Assembly: GCA_027306745.1 (NCBI GenBank) | Contig: DAHUZD010000253.1 | Coordinates: 1-10,655, forward strand | From: Acidobacteriaceae bacterium | Lineage (GTDB): Bacteria; Acidobacteriota; Terriglobia; Terriglobales; Acidobacteriaceae | Direction of reading: 5' to 3' | DNA: 10,655 nucleotides | Part shown: positions 1-7,546 of the stretch, piece after piece | Layout of the letters: the number at the start of each line of letters is the position of its first letter | Position numbering within the stretch: position 1 is the first letter of the stretch | Program-made: the position numbers and the translations under genes | The notes under the pieces: model-generated | Database searches by the model: none | What the model saw: only the letters and a program-made list of their open reading frames with translations | What the model was told of the DNA's origin: nothing

Positions 1-1023
1 GTGCTGGTTGAAACCAAGGCGGGCGAAGAGTCGGCCTTTACTGATGACGAATATCAGGCGGCGGGCGCGGAGATTGTCGGCTCGGCGCACCACGTTTGGG
101 GACTGGCGGAGATGGTCGTCAAGGTGAAGGAGCCGGTCGAAAAGGAGTATGGATTTTTCCGGGAAGGATTGATGCTTTTCACCTATCTGCATCTGGCTCC
201 GGCGACGGCGCTGACGGAAAAGCTGCTGGCAAAAAAAGTAACAGCCATTGCGTATGAGACGATCCGCGACCAACATGGCGCGCTGCCGCTGTTGACGCCC
301 ATGTCCGAGGTGGCCGGACGCATGTCTGTGCAGGTGGGTGCGACGTATCTGGAGCGTGAACGCGGGGGCCGCGGCATCCTGCTGGGAGGCGTGCCGGGCG
401 TGCCACCGGCGCATGTCTGCGTGATTGGCGGCGGCATCGTGGGCACGAACGCGGCGCGCGTGGCGCTGGGCATGGGCGCGAAGGTGACGCTGGTGGACAA
501 GAATCTCAACCGGCTGCGCGAACTGGATGATGTCTTCCATGGCCGCATCTCCACACTGGCCTCGAATGCCTACAACATTGCGCGCGCAGTGCAACAGGCG
601 GATCTGGTGATTGGCGGTGTTCTTGTGCCCGGCGCGGCTGCGCCGAGGATCGTCACCCGCGCGATGATCGCCAAGATGAAGCGCGGCGCGGTGGTGGTCG
701 ATGTGGCCATCGATCAGGGAGGCTGCATCGAAACCGCACGGCCCACCACGCACAGCGATCCGGCGTATGTGGTCGATGGCGTGGTGCATGACTGCGTGAC
801 GAATATGCCTGCGGCCGTGCCGAATACCTCCACGCTGGCGCTAACGAATGCGACCTTTGCCTATGTGATGAAGCTGGCCGAACACGGACCACGTGCGGCG
901 ATTCAATCGGATGCTGGATTGAGCCAGGGGGTGAACACGTACGAGGGCACGCTGACCTGCAAACCCGTGGCCGAGTCGCAAGGCAAACCTTGGCGGCCTG
1001 TGGCCGAGTTGCTGGCTGGCTGA
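1..1023 (+). CDS. ald: Alanine dehydrogenase, 5'-truncated by the window edge
   Basis: This enzyme interconverts L-alanine and pyruvate plus ammonia using NAD+/NADH in the cytoplasm. The 340 visible residues align without gaps, from memory, to Mycobacterium tuberculosis Ald with an offset of 32. K43 (in KVKEP) matches catalytic/substrate-binding K75, H64 (in TYLHLA) matches H96, and D238 (in DVAIDQGG) matches D270. The Rossmann glycine motif GGGIVG is at residues 143-148. About 32 N-terminal residues, including the usual GVPKE-type start, lie upstream of the window, so the gtg at position 1 is an internal Val codon and not the start. The stop is TGA at 1021-1023. Its downstream neighbour converges on it, and a small hairpin overlaps the stop codon. 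The nearest alternative, the alanine-dehydrogenase-like part of a transhydrogenase alpha subunit, fits less well because the alanine-dehydrogenase substrate residues are intact. Confidence 0.95.
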   Translation: MLVETKAGEESAFTDDEYQAAGAEIVGSAHHVWGLAEMVVKVKEPVEKEYGFFREGLMLFTYLHLAPATALTEKLLAKKVTAIAYETIRDQHGALPLLTPMSEVAGRMSVQVGATYLERERGGRGILLGGVPGVPPAHVCVIGGGIVGTNAARVALGMGAKVTLVDKNLNRLRELDDVFHGRISTLASNAYNIARAVQQADLVIGGVLVPGAAAPRIVTRAMIAKMKRGAVVVDVAIDQGGCIETARPTTHSDPAYVVDGVVHDCVTNMPAAVPNTSTLALTNATFAYVMKLAEHGPRAAIQSDAGLSQGVNTYEGTLTCKPVAESQGKPWRPVAELLAG

Positions 1024-1042
1024 TTCGCTATGAATAGCGGAT
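1023..1042 (+). terminator. Small hairpin overlapping the ald stop codon
   Basis: The arms attcgcta (1023-1030) and tagcggat (1035-1042) pair over 8 bp with one G-U wobble, closing a tgaa tetraloop. The following bases (gtgtcattctg) are only mildly T-rich, so as an intrinsic terminator it is weak. It may act together with the larger inverted repeat immediately downstream. Confidence 0.35.
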
Positions 1043-1044
1043 GT

Positions 1045-1147
1045 GTCATTCTGAGCGACCATCGGAAGCGAAGAATCCAGAGAATTTCTATGCGGGATTG
1101 CATCTTGCATTCTCTGGATTCTTCGTCGCTACGCTTCTCAGAATGAC
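1045..1147. repeat. Imperfect long inverted repeat between convergent genes
   Basis: The outer arms gtcattctgag (1045-1055) and ctcagaatgac (1137-1147) are perfect 11-bp complements. The inner arms cgaagaatccagagaat (1069-1085) and attctctggattcttcg (1109-1125) are perfect 17-bp complements. An asymmetric internal loop separates the two stems, and a 4-bp stem (1090-1093 with 1100-1103) lies in the apical loop. The element sits between the 3' ends of ald and the BON lipoprotein gene, so transcription from either side would fold it into a long hairpin. The core words resemble a dispersed intergenic repeat I recall from several bacterial genomes, including acidobacteria; that is memory, not a search. 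It could serve as a bidirectional terminator or be a small non-autonomous mobile repeat. There is no ORF within it and no clear target-site duplication. Confidence 0.7.
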
Positions 1148-1193
1148 GGTGTGACTCTGAGGAAGTTGGCTTGTTTTGCTCGCGTGGCCAGCA

Positions 1194-2108
1194 CTACGGC
1201 TGCACGGTCACATCGTTTTCCAAGCGGAAGGTCAGCAGACTTTCGGCAGGCAGCACCAAATCTTTGTTGCCGGTAAATGCGCTGCCGGTTCCACCTGCAC
1301 CTGCGCCAATCGCACCGCCGATGAGCGCGCCTTTGCCGCCGCCAAACAGGCCGCCGAGCAACGCGCCCACGCCAGCACCGCCGCCGGTCATCAAAGCCGT
1401 GCGCTTTCCCTTGCCCTTTTCAAACCGTTCTACGGTGCTGGTGCGCACGGGGTACGTGGCTCCATTGGCGCTGATGCTGTCCAGTCGTACGGCTAGGAGT
1501 GCATTGCCCATGAAGTGGCCAAGTTTCTTGACGTCTGTCACCGTCCCGCTGGCGGATGTGCCCGCCGGAATCACGGTTTGTCCGTTGACGACAACGGGGT
1601 CGGCAACCGTCGCGCTAAAGGTTTCGCCGATCTGACTGTCCTGGGTGCTCAACGTCTGGCCCAGTTGTACGCGGATGCGTGTTCCAGCGGGGATGGTGGT
1701 GGGTTGTTGCGGGGGCGGCTGCGTGGAGTAGCTGGGCGTATTCGGCGCAGGCGTGCTGCCCGCATAGCCCGATTGCGCTGGGCCAGCGGTCTGTAAAGAT
1801 GAGGTGCCCGCAGTCTGCGTGGTCAGATTGTTGATGACCGTGCTGACGCCAGCCACATGCGCTGCATCATTCGAGGCCAGTTCGCGTGATCCGGGGCCAT
1901 TGACTGCGCCAGAGAGCGTGACCGCTCCGTTGTTGACACTAACGGTGATGGGCTGACCTTGCAGAGCTGCGTCGGAGGACAAGGCACTTTGCACCTGCGC
2001 GGTGATCTGTGCGTCCGTGGGTTTTTTGCTGCAACCGGTGCCGAGCAACAGCATGGCCGCCAGAGCCGAGGGGAGACCTGCAACGGCGATTTTACGGATA
2101 CGATTCAT
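1194..2108 (-). CDS. BON-domain, glycine-zipper envelope lipoprotein (hypothetical)
   Basis: This 304-residue protein is probably envelope-anchored. Residues 1-26 form a basic, hydrophobic signal peptide ending in LLLGTGC, a slightly atypical lipobox with Cys26 as the candidate lipidation site. Residues about 31-95 look like one BON domain (the ITVSVNNGAVTLSGAV core with a GV-STVINNL end), a module associated with membrane or phospholipid binding. A Pro/Thr/Ser/Gln-rich linker (about 96-140) follows. The C-terminal part has a beta-rich segment (IPAGTRIRVQLGQTLST onward), then a Gly/Ala-rich stretch at about 241-275 with the GxxxG spacing of glycine zippers, and a last strand of about 25 residues. 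The ATG at 2106-2108 is preceded by AAAGGA at good spacing. It is divergent from the sensor-kinase operon, with a TATAAT box about 54 bp upstream. The precise role is unknown; envelope stability or stress is a guess. Confidence 0.8.
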   Translation of the reverse strand: MNRIRKIAVAGLPSALAAMLLLGTGCSKKPTDAQITAQVQSALSSDAALQGQPITVSVNNGAVTLSGAVNGPGSRELASNDAAHVAGVSTVINNLTTQTAGTSSLQTAGPAQSGYAGSTPAPNTPSYSTQPPPQQPTTIPAGTRIRVQLGQTLSTQDSQIGETFSATVADPVVVNGQTVIPAGTSASGTVTDVKKLGHFMGNALLAVRLDSISANGATYPVRTSTVERFEKGKGKRTALMTGGGAGVGALLGGLFGGGKGALIGGAIGAGAGGTGSAFTGNKDLVLPAESLLTFRLENDVTVQP

Positions 2109-2161
2109 CGTGTATTCCTTTGGAAACAGTCTGTACGCAAGCCGCAGGTGCGGCTGTTGGC

Positions 2162-2167
2162 ATTATA
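2162..2167 (-). promoter_or_regulatory. Candidate -10 box for the BON lipoprotein gene
   Basis: The minus strand reads TATAAT here, a perfect consensus -10, which would give a leader of roughly 45-50 nt before the ATG at 2108. No good -35 hexamer is visible at 16-18 bp, so the call rests on the -10 and its placement. Confidence 0.45.
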
Positions 2168-2219
2168 GGGATGCAGCGTGAGGAAATGCACAAGGCCGGT
2201 GCCGGACGCGGCAAACTCC

Positions 2220-2225
2220 TATAAT
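2220..2225 (+). promoter_or_regulatory. Candidate -10 box for the ntrY-ntrX operon
   Basis: A perfect TATAAT would place the transcript start near 2232, leaving about a 40-nt leader that contains the AGGAGG at 2258-2263 and the GTG start at 2272. It lies in a 9-bp inverted repeat (cattatagg at 2161-2169, cctataatg at 2218-2226) with the -10 box of the divergent gene. The -35 region (around 2197-2202) is a poor match to consensus. Confidence 0.5.
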
Positions 2226-2257
2226 GGGCAGCAGATTCCCGGCAGCACTGCCGCACC

Positions 2258-2263
2258 AGGAGG
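2258..2263 (+). promoter_or_regulatory. Shine-Dalgarno site that sets the ntrY start
   Basis: AGGAGG stands 8 nt before the GTG at 2272. The upstream in-frame ATG at 2224 overlaps the candidate -10 box, so it is unlikely to be in the mRNA. This decides in favour of the GTG. Confidence 0.8.
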
Positions 2264-2271
2264 CCGTTTCC

Positions 2272-4563
2272 GTGCCAGACCAAGACCAGACGCAACGCAG
2301 GTCGGCAGCTTGGAGTCTGGGCGCACTCGCACTTCTGGCGCTGCTGTTTCTTATCACGCAGAATGCCTTCAATCTGAAGTCAGTCGCGCCGCGCAGCACC
2401 GTGTCGATCCTCATCTTCACCTCCATCTCAGCGCTCAGCTTTCTGCTGTTTCTGCTGCTGCTGGTTCTGCTGGCCCGCAATATATTGAAGCTGTACGCAG
2501 ATGGCCAGAGCCGCGTGTTGGGTTCGCGCTTGCGTACGCGCATGTTGGCCGGTGCGCTGCTGCTCTCGCTGATACCGGCCAGCTTCATGGTCTTCTTCAA
2601 TTTTCTATTGATGAACCGCTCCATTGACCGCTGGTTCTCGCAGCCCGGGGTGTTGCTGCGCGAACGCCTAACGCAGGTCTCCGTGGAGATGGCCCGTTAT
2701 GCGGAGGAAAACGCACGCGCAGAGGCAGAATCGTTGGCCATTGCTCCAGCCGTGCGCGATGGCGATGACGCGCAGGCCATTCTAGCGCAGATGCACCAGC
2801 ACAAAATTACGTTGCAGGGCGGCTTCGCCGTGTTCTATCGCGATGGTGAATTGGTGAGCGCGTATCAGGTGCCAACGGCTCCGGGTGCAACGGCCGATGA
2901 CATTGCGATTGACTCTTGGGTTGCATCTGGGGCGCTGGAGACCGTTCCTGCGAGTCGGCCGATTTCAGAAACCATCTTGCTGGCGGCAGAGCGTCCCGAT
3001 GAGCCGATCCTGCGCATTGGCGCAGCAGAGTACGCGTTGGGATCCGCCTCCACGGCCAATGGAGAAGTGGTGGTGGTTGGGCTGCCGCTGACGCAGGAGA
3101 TGGGCAGCGCCATTCGCAGCATTCGTGCCAGCACCGAAACGTATTGGGCGCTGTATCACGCACGCCACAGGATTCGTTTTACCTATCTGATGATGCTGCT
3201 GTTGCTGGCTGCGCTGACATTCTTTATTGGAAGCTGGCTGGCCCTGTTCCTCTCCAAACAGGTGACGCGCCCTGTGGAGATGCTGGCCGATTCAATGGAT
3301 ACGATTGCCAGCGGCGATTACACACATCGCGCCGATATTGCCGCTGCAGGAGAACTGGGCGAACTGGTGCGCTCCTTTAACCACATGGCGGCGGACTTGG
3401 AGAGCAGCCGCGCACAACTGGAGTCGTCCACGCGCCAACTTTCTGTGGCCAACGCCGCGCTCGACGCACGGCGCAAAGAGTTGGAGACGGTGCTGGAGAC
3501 CATCCCCAGCGGCGTGGCCGTACTGGACGCGGAATCGCGCATTCTGCAAACCAACCGCGCCTTTTGCGAGATGCTGGATCCGCAGGGTGTGCAGACCTTT
3601 GAGGGGCGGTCACTGCTGTCGCTCTTTCCCACAGAGGCAAGCGAGGAGATTCAGCACACGCTGCGGCGCAGTTTGCGCCTGGCCGCATCCACCACGGAAA
3701 TCGAAACGGGACAGGATCAAGCTGCGGCGCATCTGGCGCTGACTGCGGCTCCGCTGCACACCCCCGGCGGTCGCGGATATTTGATCGTGCTCGACAACGT
3801 GACCGACCTGCTACTGGTGCAGAAACAAATGGCGTGGAAGGAAGTGGCGCAGCGCGTGGCGCATGAAATTAAAAATCCGCTGACGCCCATCGCGCTTTCT
3901 GCTGAACGCACGCAGCGCCAGTTGGAACGCGCCGGCCAGGAGATTCCCGCAGAAACGCGGCAGCGGATTGATGATGCCATGCAGGTCATCCGCGCCAGCG
4001 TAGAAACGCTGCGTCTGCTGGTGGGCCAGTTCTCCGCGCTGGCGGATTTTCCGGCGGCGCAGCCGCAATCCATCGCCTTGAATGCCGCGATTGATGCAAC
4101 GTTGAAGATGTTTTCTGGCCGACTGGAAGGCATTGAGATTGTGCTACACCTGGAGCCGGAACTACCTTGGGTAATGGCGGATCCAGAGGCGATCCAGCGG
4201 GCCTTGACGAATTTGATCGACAATGCGGCGGAGGCCATGCGCTCCAGTCTGGTGCGGGTGTTAACGGTGCGCACGGGATGGAATGAGACGCAGACCATGG
4301 CGGAAATCGTCGTCGCCGATACGGGCCATGGCTTGACGGAAGAGATGCGCGAGCGACTATTTCTGCCATTTTTCTCCACACGCAGGCGCGGCACCGGCTT
4401 GGGTCTGGCGATTGCGGCCAAGATCGTGCAAGAACACCATGGCAGCATTCGTGCCGAGGCAAACCAGCCCGCGGGTGCGCGCTTTATTGTGGAACTGCCC
4501 TTTGCGGAGCCAGTCCATTCTGGTGCAATGTTGCAAAGCGAAAACGGAGGAGCGGCGCGGTGA
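2272..4563 (+). CDS. ntrY: NtrY-family membrane sensor histidine kinase
   Basis: This 763-residue sensor kinase autophosphorylates on His and passes the phosphate to the regulator encoded immediately downstream. The first three membrane segments (about 14-29, 44-68, 91-113) precede an extracytoplasmic region of about 190 residues, and a fourth segment (304-327) leads into a HAMP domain (about 328-380). A PAS domain follows (about 404-510). The kinase core has H531 in the H-box VAHEIKNPLTPI, N647 and N651 in NLIDNAAEAM, D683 in VADTGHGL and the G2 loop GTGLGLA at 707-713. The layout and the sequence LVGQFSALADFPAAQP after the dimerisation helix are typical of NtrY. The start is GTG 2272, chosen by the AGGAGG ahead of it. 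Its 3' end overlaps the regulator by 4 bp. The name NtrY reflects family; a role in nitrogen control is not shown here, and NtrYX-like pairs elsewhere respond to nitrogen, redox or envelope signals. Confidence 0.88.
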   Translation: MPDQDQTQRRSAAWSLGALALLALLFLITQNAFNLKSVAPRSTVSILIFTSISALSFLLFLLLLVLLARNILKLYADGQSRVLGSRLRTRMLAGALLLSLIPASFMVFFNFLLMNRSIDRWFSQPGVLLRERLTQVSVEMARYAEENARAEAESLAIAPAVRDGDDAQAILAQMHQHKITLQGGFAVFYRDGELVSAYQVPTAPGATADDIAIDSWVASGALETVPASRPISETILLAAERPDEPILRIGAAEYALGSASTANGEVVVVGLPLTQEMGSAIRSIRASTETYWALYHARHRIRFTYLMMLLLLAALTFFIGSWLALFLSKQVTRPVEMLADSMDTIASGDYTHRADIAAAGELGELVRSFNHMAADLESSRAQLESSTRQLSVANAALDARRKELETVLETIPSGVAVLDAESRILQTNRAFCEMLDPQGVQTFEGRSLLSLFPTEASEEIQHTLRRSLRLAASTTEIETGQDQAAAHLALTAAPLHTPGGRGYLIVLDNVTDLLLVQKQMAWKEVAQRVAHEIKNPLTPIALSAERTQRQLERAGQEIPAETRQRIDDAMQVIRASVETLRLLVGQFSALADFPAAQPQSIALNAAIDATLKMFSGRLEGIEIVLHLEPELPWVMADPEAIQRALTNLIDNAAEAMRSSLVRVLTVRTGWNETQTMAEIVVADTGHGLTEEMRERLFLPFFSTRRRGTGLGLAIAAKIVQEHHGSIRAEANQPAGARFIVELPFAEPVHSGAMLQSENGGAAR

Positions 4564-5918
4564 ATCATATTCTGGTTGTCGATGATGAGGCGGACATCCG
4601 CGCCACGCTGCAAGCGATTCTGGCCGAGGAGGGTTATACCGTCACGACGGCCTCCACCGCGGCTGAAGCGGTCACGCTGGTGCACGATGCGGTTTATGAC
4701 GCGGTCTTGCTCGACATCTGGCTGCCGGACCGCGATGGACTGGAAGCGCTGGAAGAGATTCGCAAGGCCGACCCCGCCGCCGGACCGGAGGTGATTGTTA
4801 TCTCCGGGCACGCTTCGATCGAAACCGCTGTGCGTGCTACCAAGCTAGGCGCATTCGACTTTCTGGAAAAGCCGCTGACGCTGGAGCGCACGCTGATCGT
4901 GGTGAAGAACGCGACGGAGACGCGGCGGCTGCGCCTGGAGAACCAGGAGTTCCAGCGGCAGGCATTCACGCGCGGCACCATCACAGGAGAAAGCGTGCCC
5001 GTCAAGGCGCTGCGCCAGCAGATTCGCCTGATGGCTCCGACGAATGGCCGCGTGCTCATCTACGGAGAATCCGGCACTGGAAAAGAATTAATCGCGCGCA
5101 CCATTCACAGCGAAAGCCTGCGCAAGGATCATGTTTTTGTGGAGCTGAACTGCGCGGCGATTCCAGAGGATTACATTGAGGCGGAGCTGTTCGGCTCCCG
5201 GCGCGGCGCGGCGCAGAGCGACAAGCGTGGCACTTTTGAACGCGCGCACGGCGGCACGCTGTTTCTGGATGAAGTCGGCGACATGAGCCTGAAGACGCAG
5301 GCCAAGGTGCTGCGCGCGCTCGACGAGCAGGAGTTTACGCCGGTGGGCGCGGCTCATCCGGTGCGCGTGGATGTGCGCGTGATCGCAGCGACCAACAAAA
5401 ATCTGGAAGAGGAGATCGCCAAGGGAAATTTCCGCGAGGATTTTTTCTATCGGCTGAACGTTATTCCATTTTTTGTGCCGCCGTTGCGGGAGCGCAAAGA
5501 AGACATTCCGCTGCTGGTGCGCGAGCTGATGCGCGAGTTTGGTCGGCAATATGGACGCCCGCGCGTGGAGATCACCGACGAAGCGCTGAGCGCCTTGCAG
5601 CAGTACCACTGGCCGGGCAACGTGCGCGAGTTGAAGAACATTGTGGAGCGAATGTTGATTTTGAATCCGCAGAGCACACGTTTGGAGCGCAAGCATCTGC
5701 CGGTGCTGGTGTACCGTAATGCAGGCGCGGCGCGCAGTGCGGAGTTTCCCTCGTTGCAATCGGCGCGGGAGGCCTACGAGCGTGATTACATATTGCGCAA
5801 GCTCGAAGAATGCCACGGCAATGTGAGCCGCGCCGCAGAAGCCCTGGGCCTGGAGCGCAGCCACTTGTACCGCAAGATGAAGACGCTCGGCATCGCAGGG
5901 CGCGATGCGCAGGCGTAA
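4560..5918 (+). CDS. ntrX: NtrX-like response regulator, AAA+ family, lacking GAFTGA
   Basis: This 452-residue cytoplasmic regulator is the probable partner of the kinase just upstream. The receiver domain (about 1-120) has the acidic pair D8/D9, phosphoacceptor D52 in LLDIWLPD, S82 and K104. The AAA+ domain (about 140-370) has Walker A GESGTGKE at 169-176 and Walker B with D237/E238 in TLFLDEVGDM, and it retains the FREDFFYRLNVIPF and PPLRER motifs. The C-terminal Fis-type helix-turn-helix (about 400-450) contains GNVSRAAEALGLERSHLYRK. Where sigma-54 activators carry GAFTGA, this protein reads GAAQSD (216-221) in a shortened loop, so sigma-54 contact is doubtful and it may instead bind DNA to regulate other promoters. 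The GTG start overlaps the ntrY stop as GTGA, with GGAGG 9 nt before it, indicating coupled translation. It converges on era across a 20-bp gap. Confidence 0.88.
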   Translation: MNHILVVDDEADIRATLQAILAEEGYTVTTASTAAEAVTLVHDAVYDAVLLDIWLPDRDGLEALEEIRKADPAAGPEVIVISGHASIETAVRATKLGAFDFLEKPLTLERTLIVVKNATETRRLRLENQEFQRQAFTRGTITGESVPVKALRQQIRLMAPTNGRVLIYGESGTGKELIARTIHSESLRKDHVFVELNCAAIPEDYIEAELFGSRRGAAQSDKRGTFERAHGGTLFLDEVGDMSLKTQAKVLRALDEQEFTPVGAAHPVRVDVRVIAATNKNLEEEIAKGNFREDFFYRLNVIPFFVPPLRERKEDIPLLVRELMREFGRQYGRPRVEITDEALSALQQYHWPGNVRELKNIVERMLILNPQSTRLERKHLPVLVYRNAGAARSAEFPSLQSAREAYERDYILRKLEECHGNVSRAAEALGLERSHLYRKMKTLGIAGRDAQA

Positions 5919-5938
5919 CAACTGCGGTCTCGGCAGCG

Positions 5939-6964
5939 CTACTCTTTTTGCCGCGAGCCTAAATCTTCCAACTGCTTTTTCCAGTCGAGCGCATCCAGGA
6001 ATGGGCCGGAGCTGCGCCAGTCCGCGGCGACCTTGATGAAGAGTTCCAGATAGACGCGCGTGCCCACCAGACGCTCAATCTCCACGCGCGCGGCTGCGCC
6101 GATCTGTTTGAGCATCGCGCCGCCCTTGCCGATCAGAATGGCTTTCTGTCCGGTGCGCTCGCAGTGAATCGCCGCAGAGATGCGCGTCAGTGGCGGCTTG
6201 GCACCGGGCTTTTTTCCAGCGGGGGCGGATGGCTCTTCAAACCGCTCGATCACCACAGCGCTGGCGTAGGGAACCTCTTCGCCGGTGAATTGCAGAATCT
6301 TTTCGCGGATCAATTCGGCGACAAGAAAGCGCTCCGGCTGATCGGTGAACTGATCCTTGGGGTAGTAGCGCTGGCCTTCAGGCAGATGCTCAACCAGCTT
6401 GGCGGTCAGCTTTTCCAGTCCGTCCTGCTTGCGCGCAGAGACGGGCAGAATCTCCGTGTAGGCGTGCAGGGCGCTCCAGTGCGCGATCAGCGGCAGCAGC
6501 GTTTCTTTTTCGATGGCGTCGATTTTGTTCAGCACCAAAAAGACGGGGCAGTCCAGCGTGCGGATCAGGCTGAGAATGTAGGCGTCCTCATCCTCTGGCG
6601 TGATCGCGCCCGGGGCCTGCGCAGCGGGCTTGTCCGGGGATGGTGCGCGCAGCGTACGCGTGGCGTCGACCACATGTAGCACCACATCGCGCGAGCTGAG
6701 CGCGTCATGCACCTCTTGCAACATGCGCTTGTCGAGCAGGGTGGAAGGTGCATGCACGCCGGGCGTATCCACAAAGACGATCTGCGCCGCCGGATGCTTG
6801 CCTTTTTTCGGGGCAACCTCCAACACGCCGTGGATGCGGTTGCGCGTGGTTTGCGGCTTGCGCGTGACGATGGCGATCTTCTCGCCAATGAGCGCATTCA
6901 GCAGTGTAGACTTGCCGGCATTGGGCCGGCCGATGATGGAGACAAAACCAGAGCGAAAAGGCAT
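5939..6964 (-). CDS. era: GTPase Era, 30S ribosome assembly factor
   Basis: Era binds GTP and the 3' end of 16S rRNA and assists maturation of the small ribosomal subunit at the membrane or in the cytoplasm. All G motifs are present: G1 GRPNAGKS (12-19), switch I around TTRNRIHG (39-46), G3 DTPG (66-69), G4 NKID (146-149) and G5 SAR (176-178). The C-terminal KH domain carries its GKGG loop at 279-282, followed by the family-typical end of the KH domain (VYLELFIKVAADWR). At 341 residues it is about 40 longer than the usual ~300. The excess sits mainly in two Pro/Ala/Lys-rich stretches, about 107-125 between G3 and G4 and about 244-258 before the KH domain. The ATG at 6964 fits the family N-terminus, although its Shine-Dalgarno (AGAAG) is weak. 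It is the last gene of a minus-strand cluster, 33 nt after apt. Confidence 0.95.
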   Translation of the reverse strand: MPFRSGFVSIIGRPNAGKSTLLNALIGEKIAIVTRKPQTTRNRIHGVLEVAPKKGKHPAAQIVFVDTPGVHAPSTLLDKRMLQEVHDALSSRDVVLHVVDATRTLRAPSPDKPAAQAPGAITPEDEDAYILSLIRTLDCPVFLVLNKIDAIEKETLLPLIAHWSALHAYTEILPVSARKQDGLEKLTAKLVEHLPEGQRYYPKDQFTDQPERFLVAELIREKILQFTGEEVPYASAVVIERFEEPSAPAGKKPGAKPPLTRISAAIHCERTGQKAILIGKGGAMLKQIGAAARVEIERLVGTRVYLELFIKVAADWRSSGPFLDALDWKKQLEDLGSRQKE

Positions 6965-6997
6965 CTGCTTCTAGTATGCGCCATTGGCTCTGTGAAG

Positions 6998-7546
6998 TTA
7001 TTCGTCGTAGTGGAGCAGGCTGAAGACGTCGAGGCCGTCGAAGCGCTCGCGGCCCTTGAGGAAGTCCAGTTCCACGGCGAAGGCCAGGCCTGCGATTTCT
7101 CCGCCCAACTGGCGCACCAGCTTGACGGTCGCCTCCATGGTGCCGCCGGTGGCCAGCAGGTCGTCCACGATCACCACGCGCTGGCCCGACTCAATCGCGT
7201 CCAGGTGAATCTCCAACGAGTCGGTGCCGTATTCCAGGTCATAGGTGACGCGCGCCGTTTTGGCGGGCAGCTTTTTGGGCTTGCGCACGGGCACAAAGCC
7301 CGCGTTCAGTCGATAGGCCAGGGCCGGGCCAAAGATGAAGCCGCGCGCTTCAATGCCGAGCACGAGGTCAATGTCGCGGTCAAAGTAATGCGCGGCCATG
7401 GCGTCGATGAGTGTGGCAAAGCCGATCTTGTCTTTGAGTAGCGTGGTGATGTCGTAGAAGAGGATGCCCGGCTTGGGGAAATCCGGCACGGTGCGGACGA
7501 GCTTCTTGAGCGGTTCGCAGTCGAGTGCGACTTTGGGTGTGGGCAT
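6998..7546 (-). CDS. apt: Adenine phosphoribosyltransferase
   Basis: This enzyme converts adenine and PRPP to AMP and pyrophosphate in purine salvage. The 182-residue length is normal for the family. The N-terminal segment [20 protein letters not shown] (18-37) is the adenine-side signature of Apt, GIEARGF is at 64-70, and the PRPP-binding motif [13 protein letters not shown] runs 124-136 with the paired Asp at 128-129. The ATG at 7546 follows directly after the TAA of the acylphosphatase gene with no intervening base, and AAGGAG lies 9 nt ahead of it inside that gene. Co-transcription and translational coupling are therefore likely. Confusion with xanthine or orotate phosphoribosyltransferase is unlikely given the N-terminal signature. 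Confidence 0.96.
   Translation of the reverse strand: MPTPKVALDCEPLKKLVRTVPDFPKPGILFYDITTLLKDKIGFATLIDAMAAHYFDRDIDLVLGIEARGFIFGPALAYRLNAGFVPVRKPKKLPAKTARVTYDLEYGTDSLEIHLDAIESGQRVVIVDDLLATGGTMEATVKLVRQLGGEIAGLAFAVELDFLKGRERFDGLDVFSLLHYDE

Noticed and set aside
3717..4811. Long minus-strand open frame (364 codons) across the ntrY-ntrX junction
   Set aside because: It lies antisense to clearly conserved kinase and receiver domains, its translation is low-complexity Ser/Arg-rich and resembles no family; a GC-rich shadow frame.
5088..5921. Minus-strand open frame (277 codons) antisense to the AAA+ regulator
   Set aside because: Fully covered by the NtrX-like AAA+ and HTH domains on the plus strand; no recognisable domain or Shine-Dalgarno.
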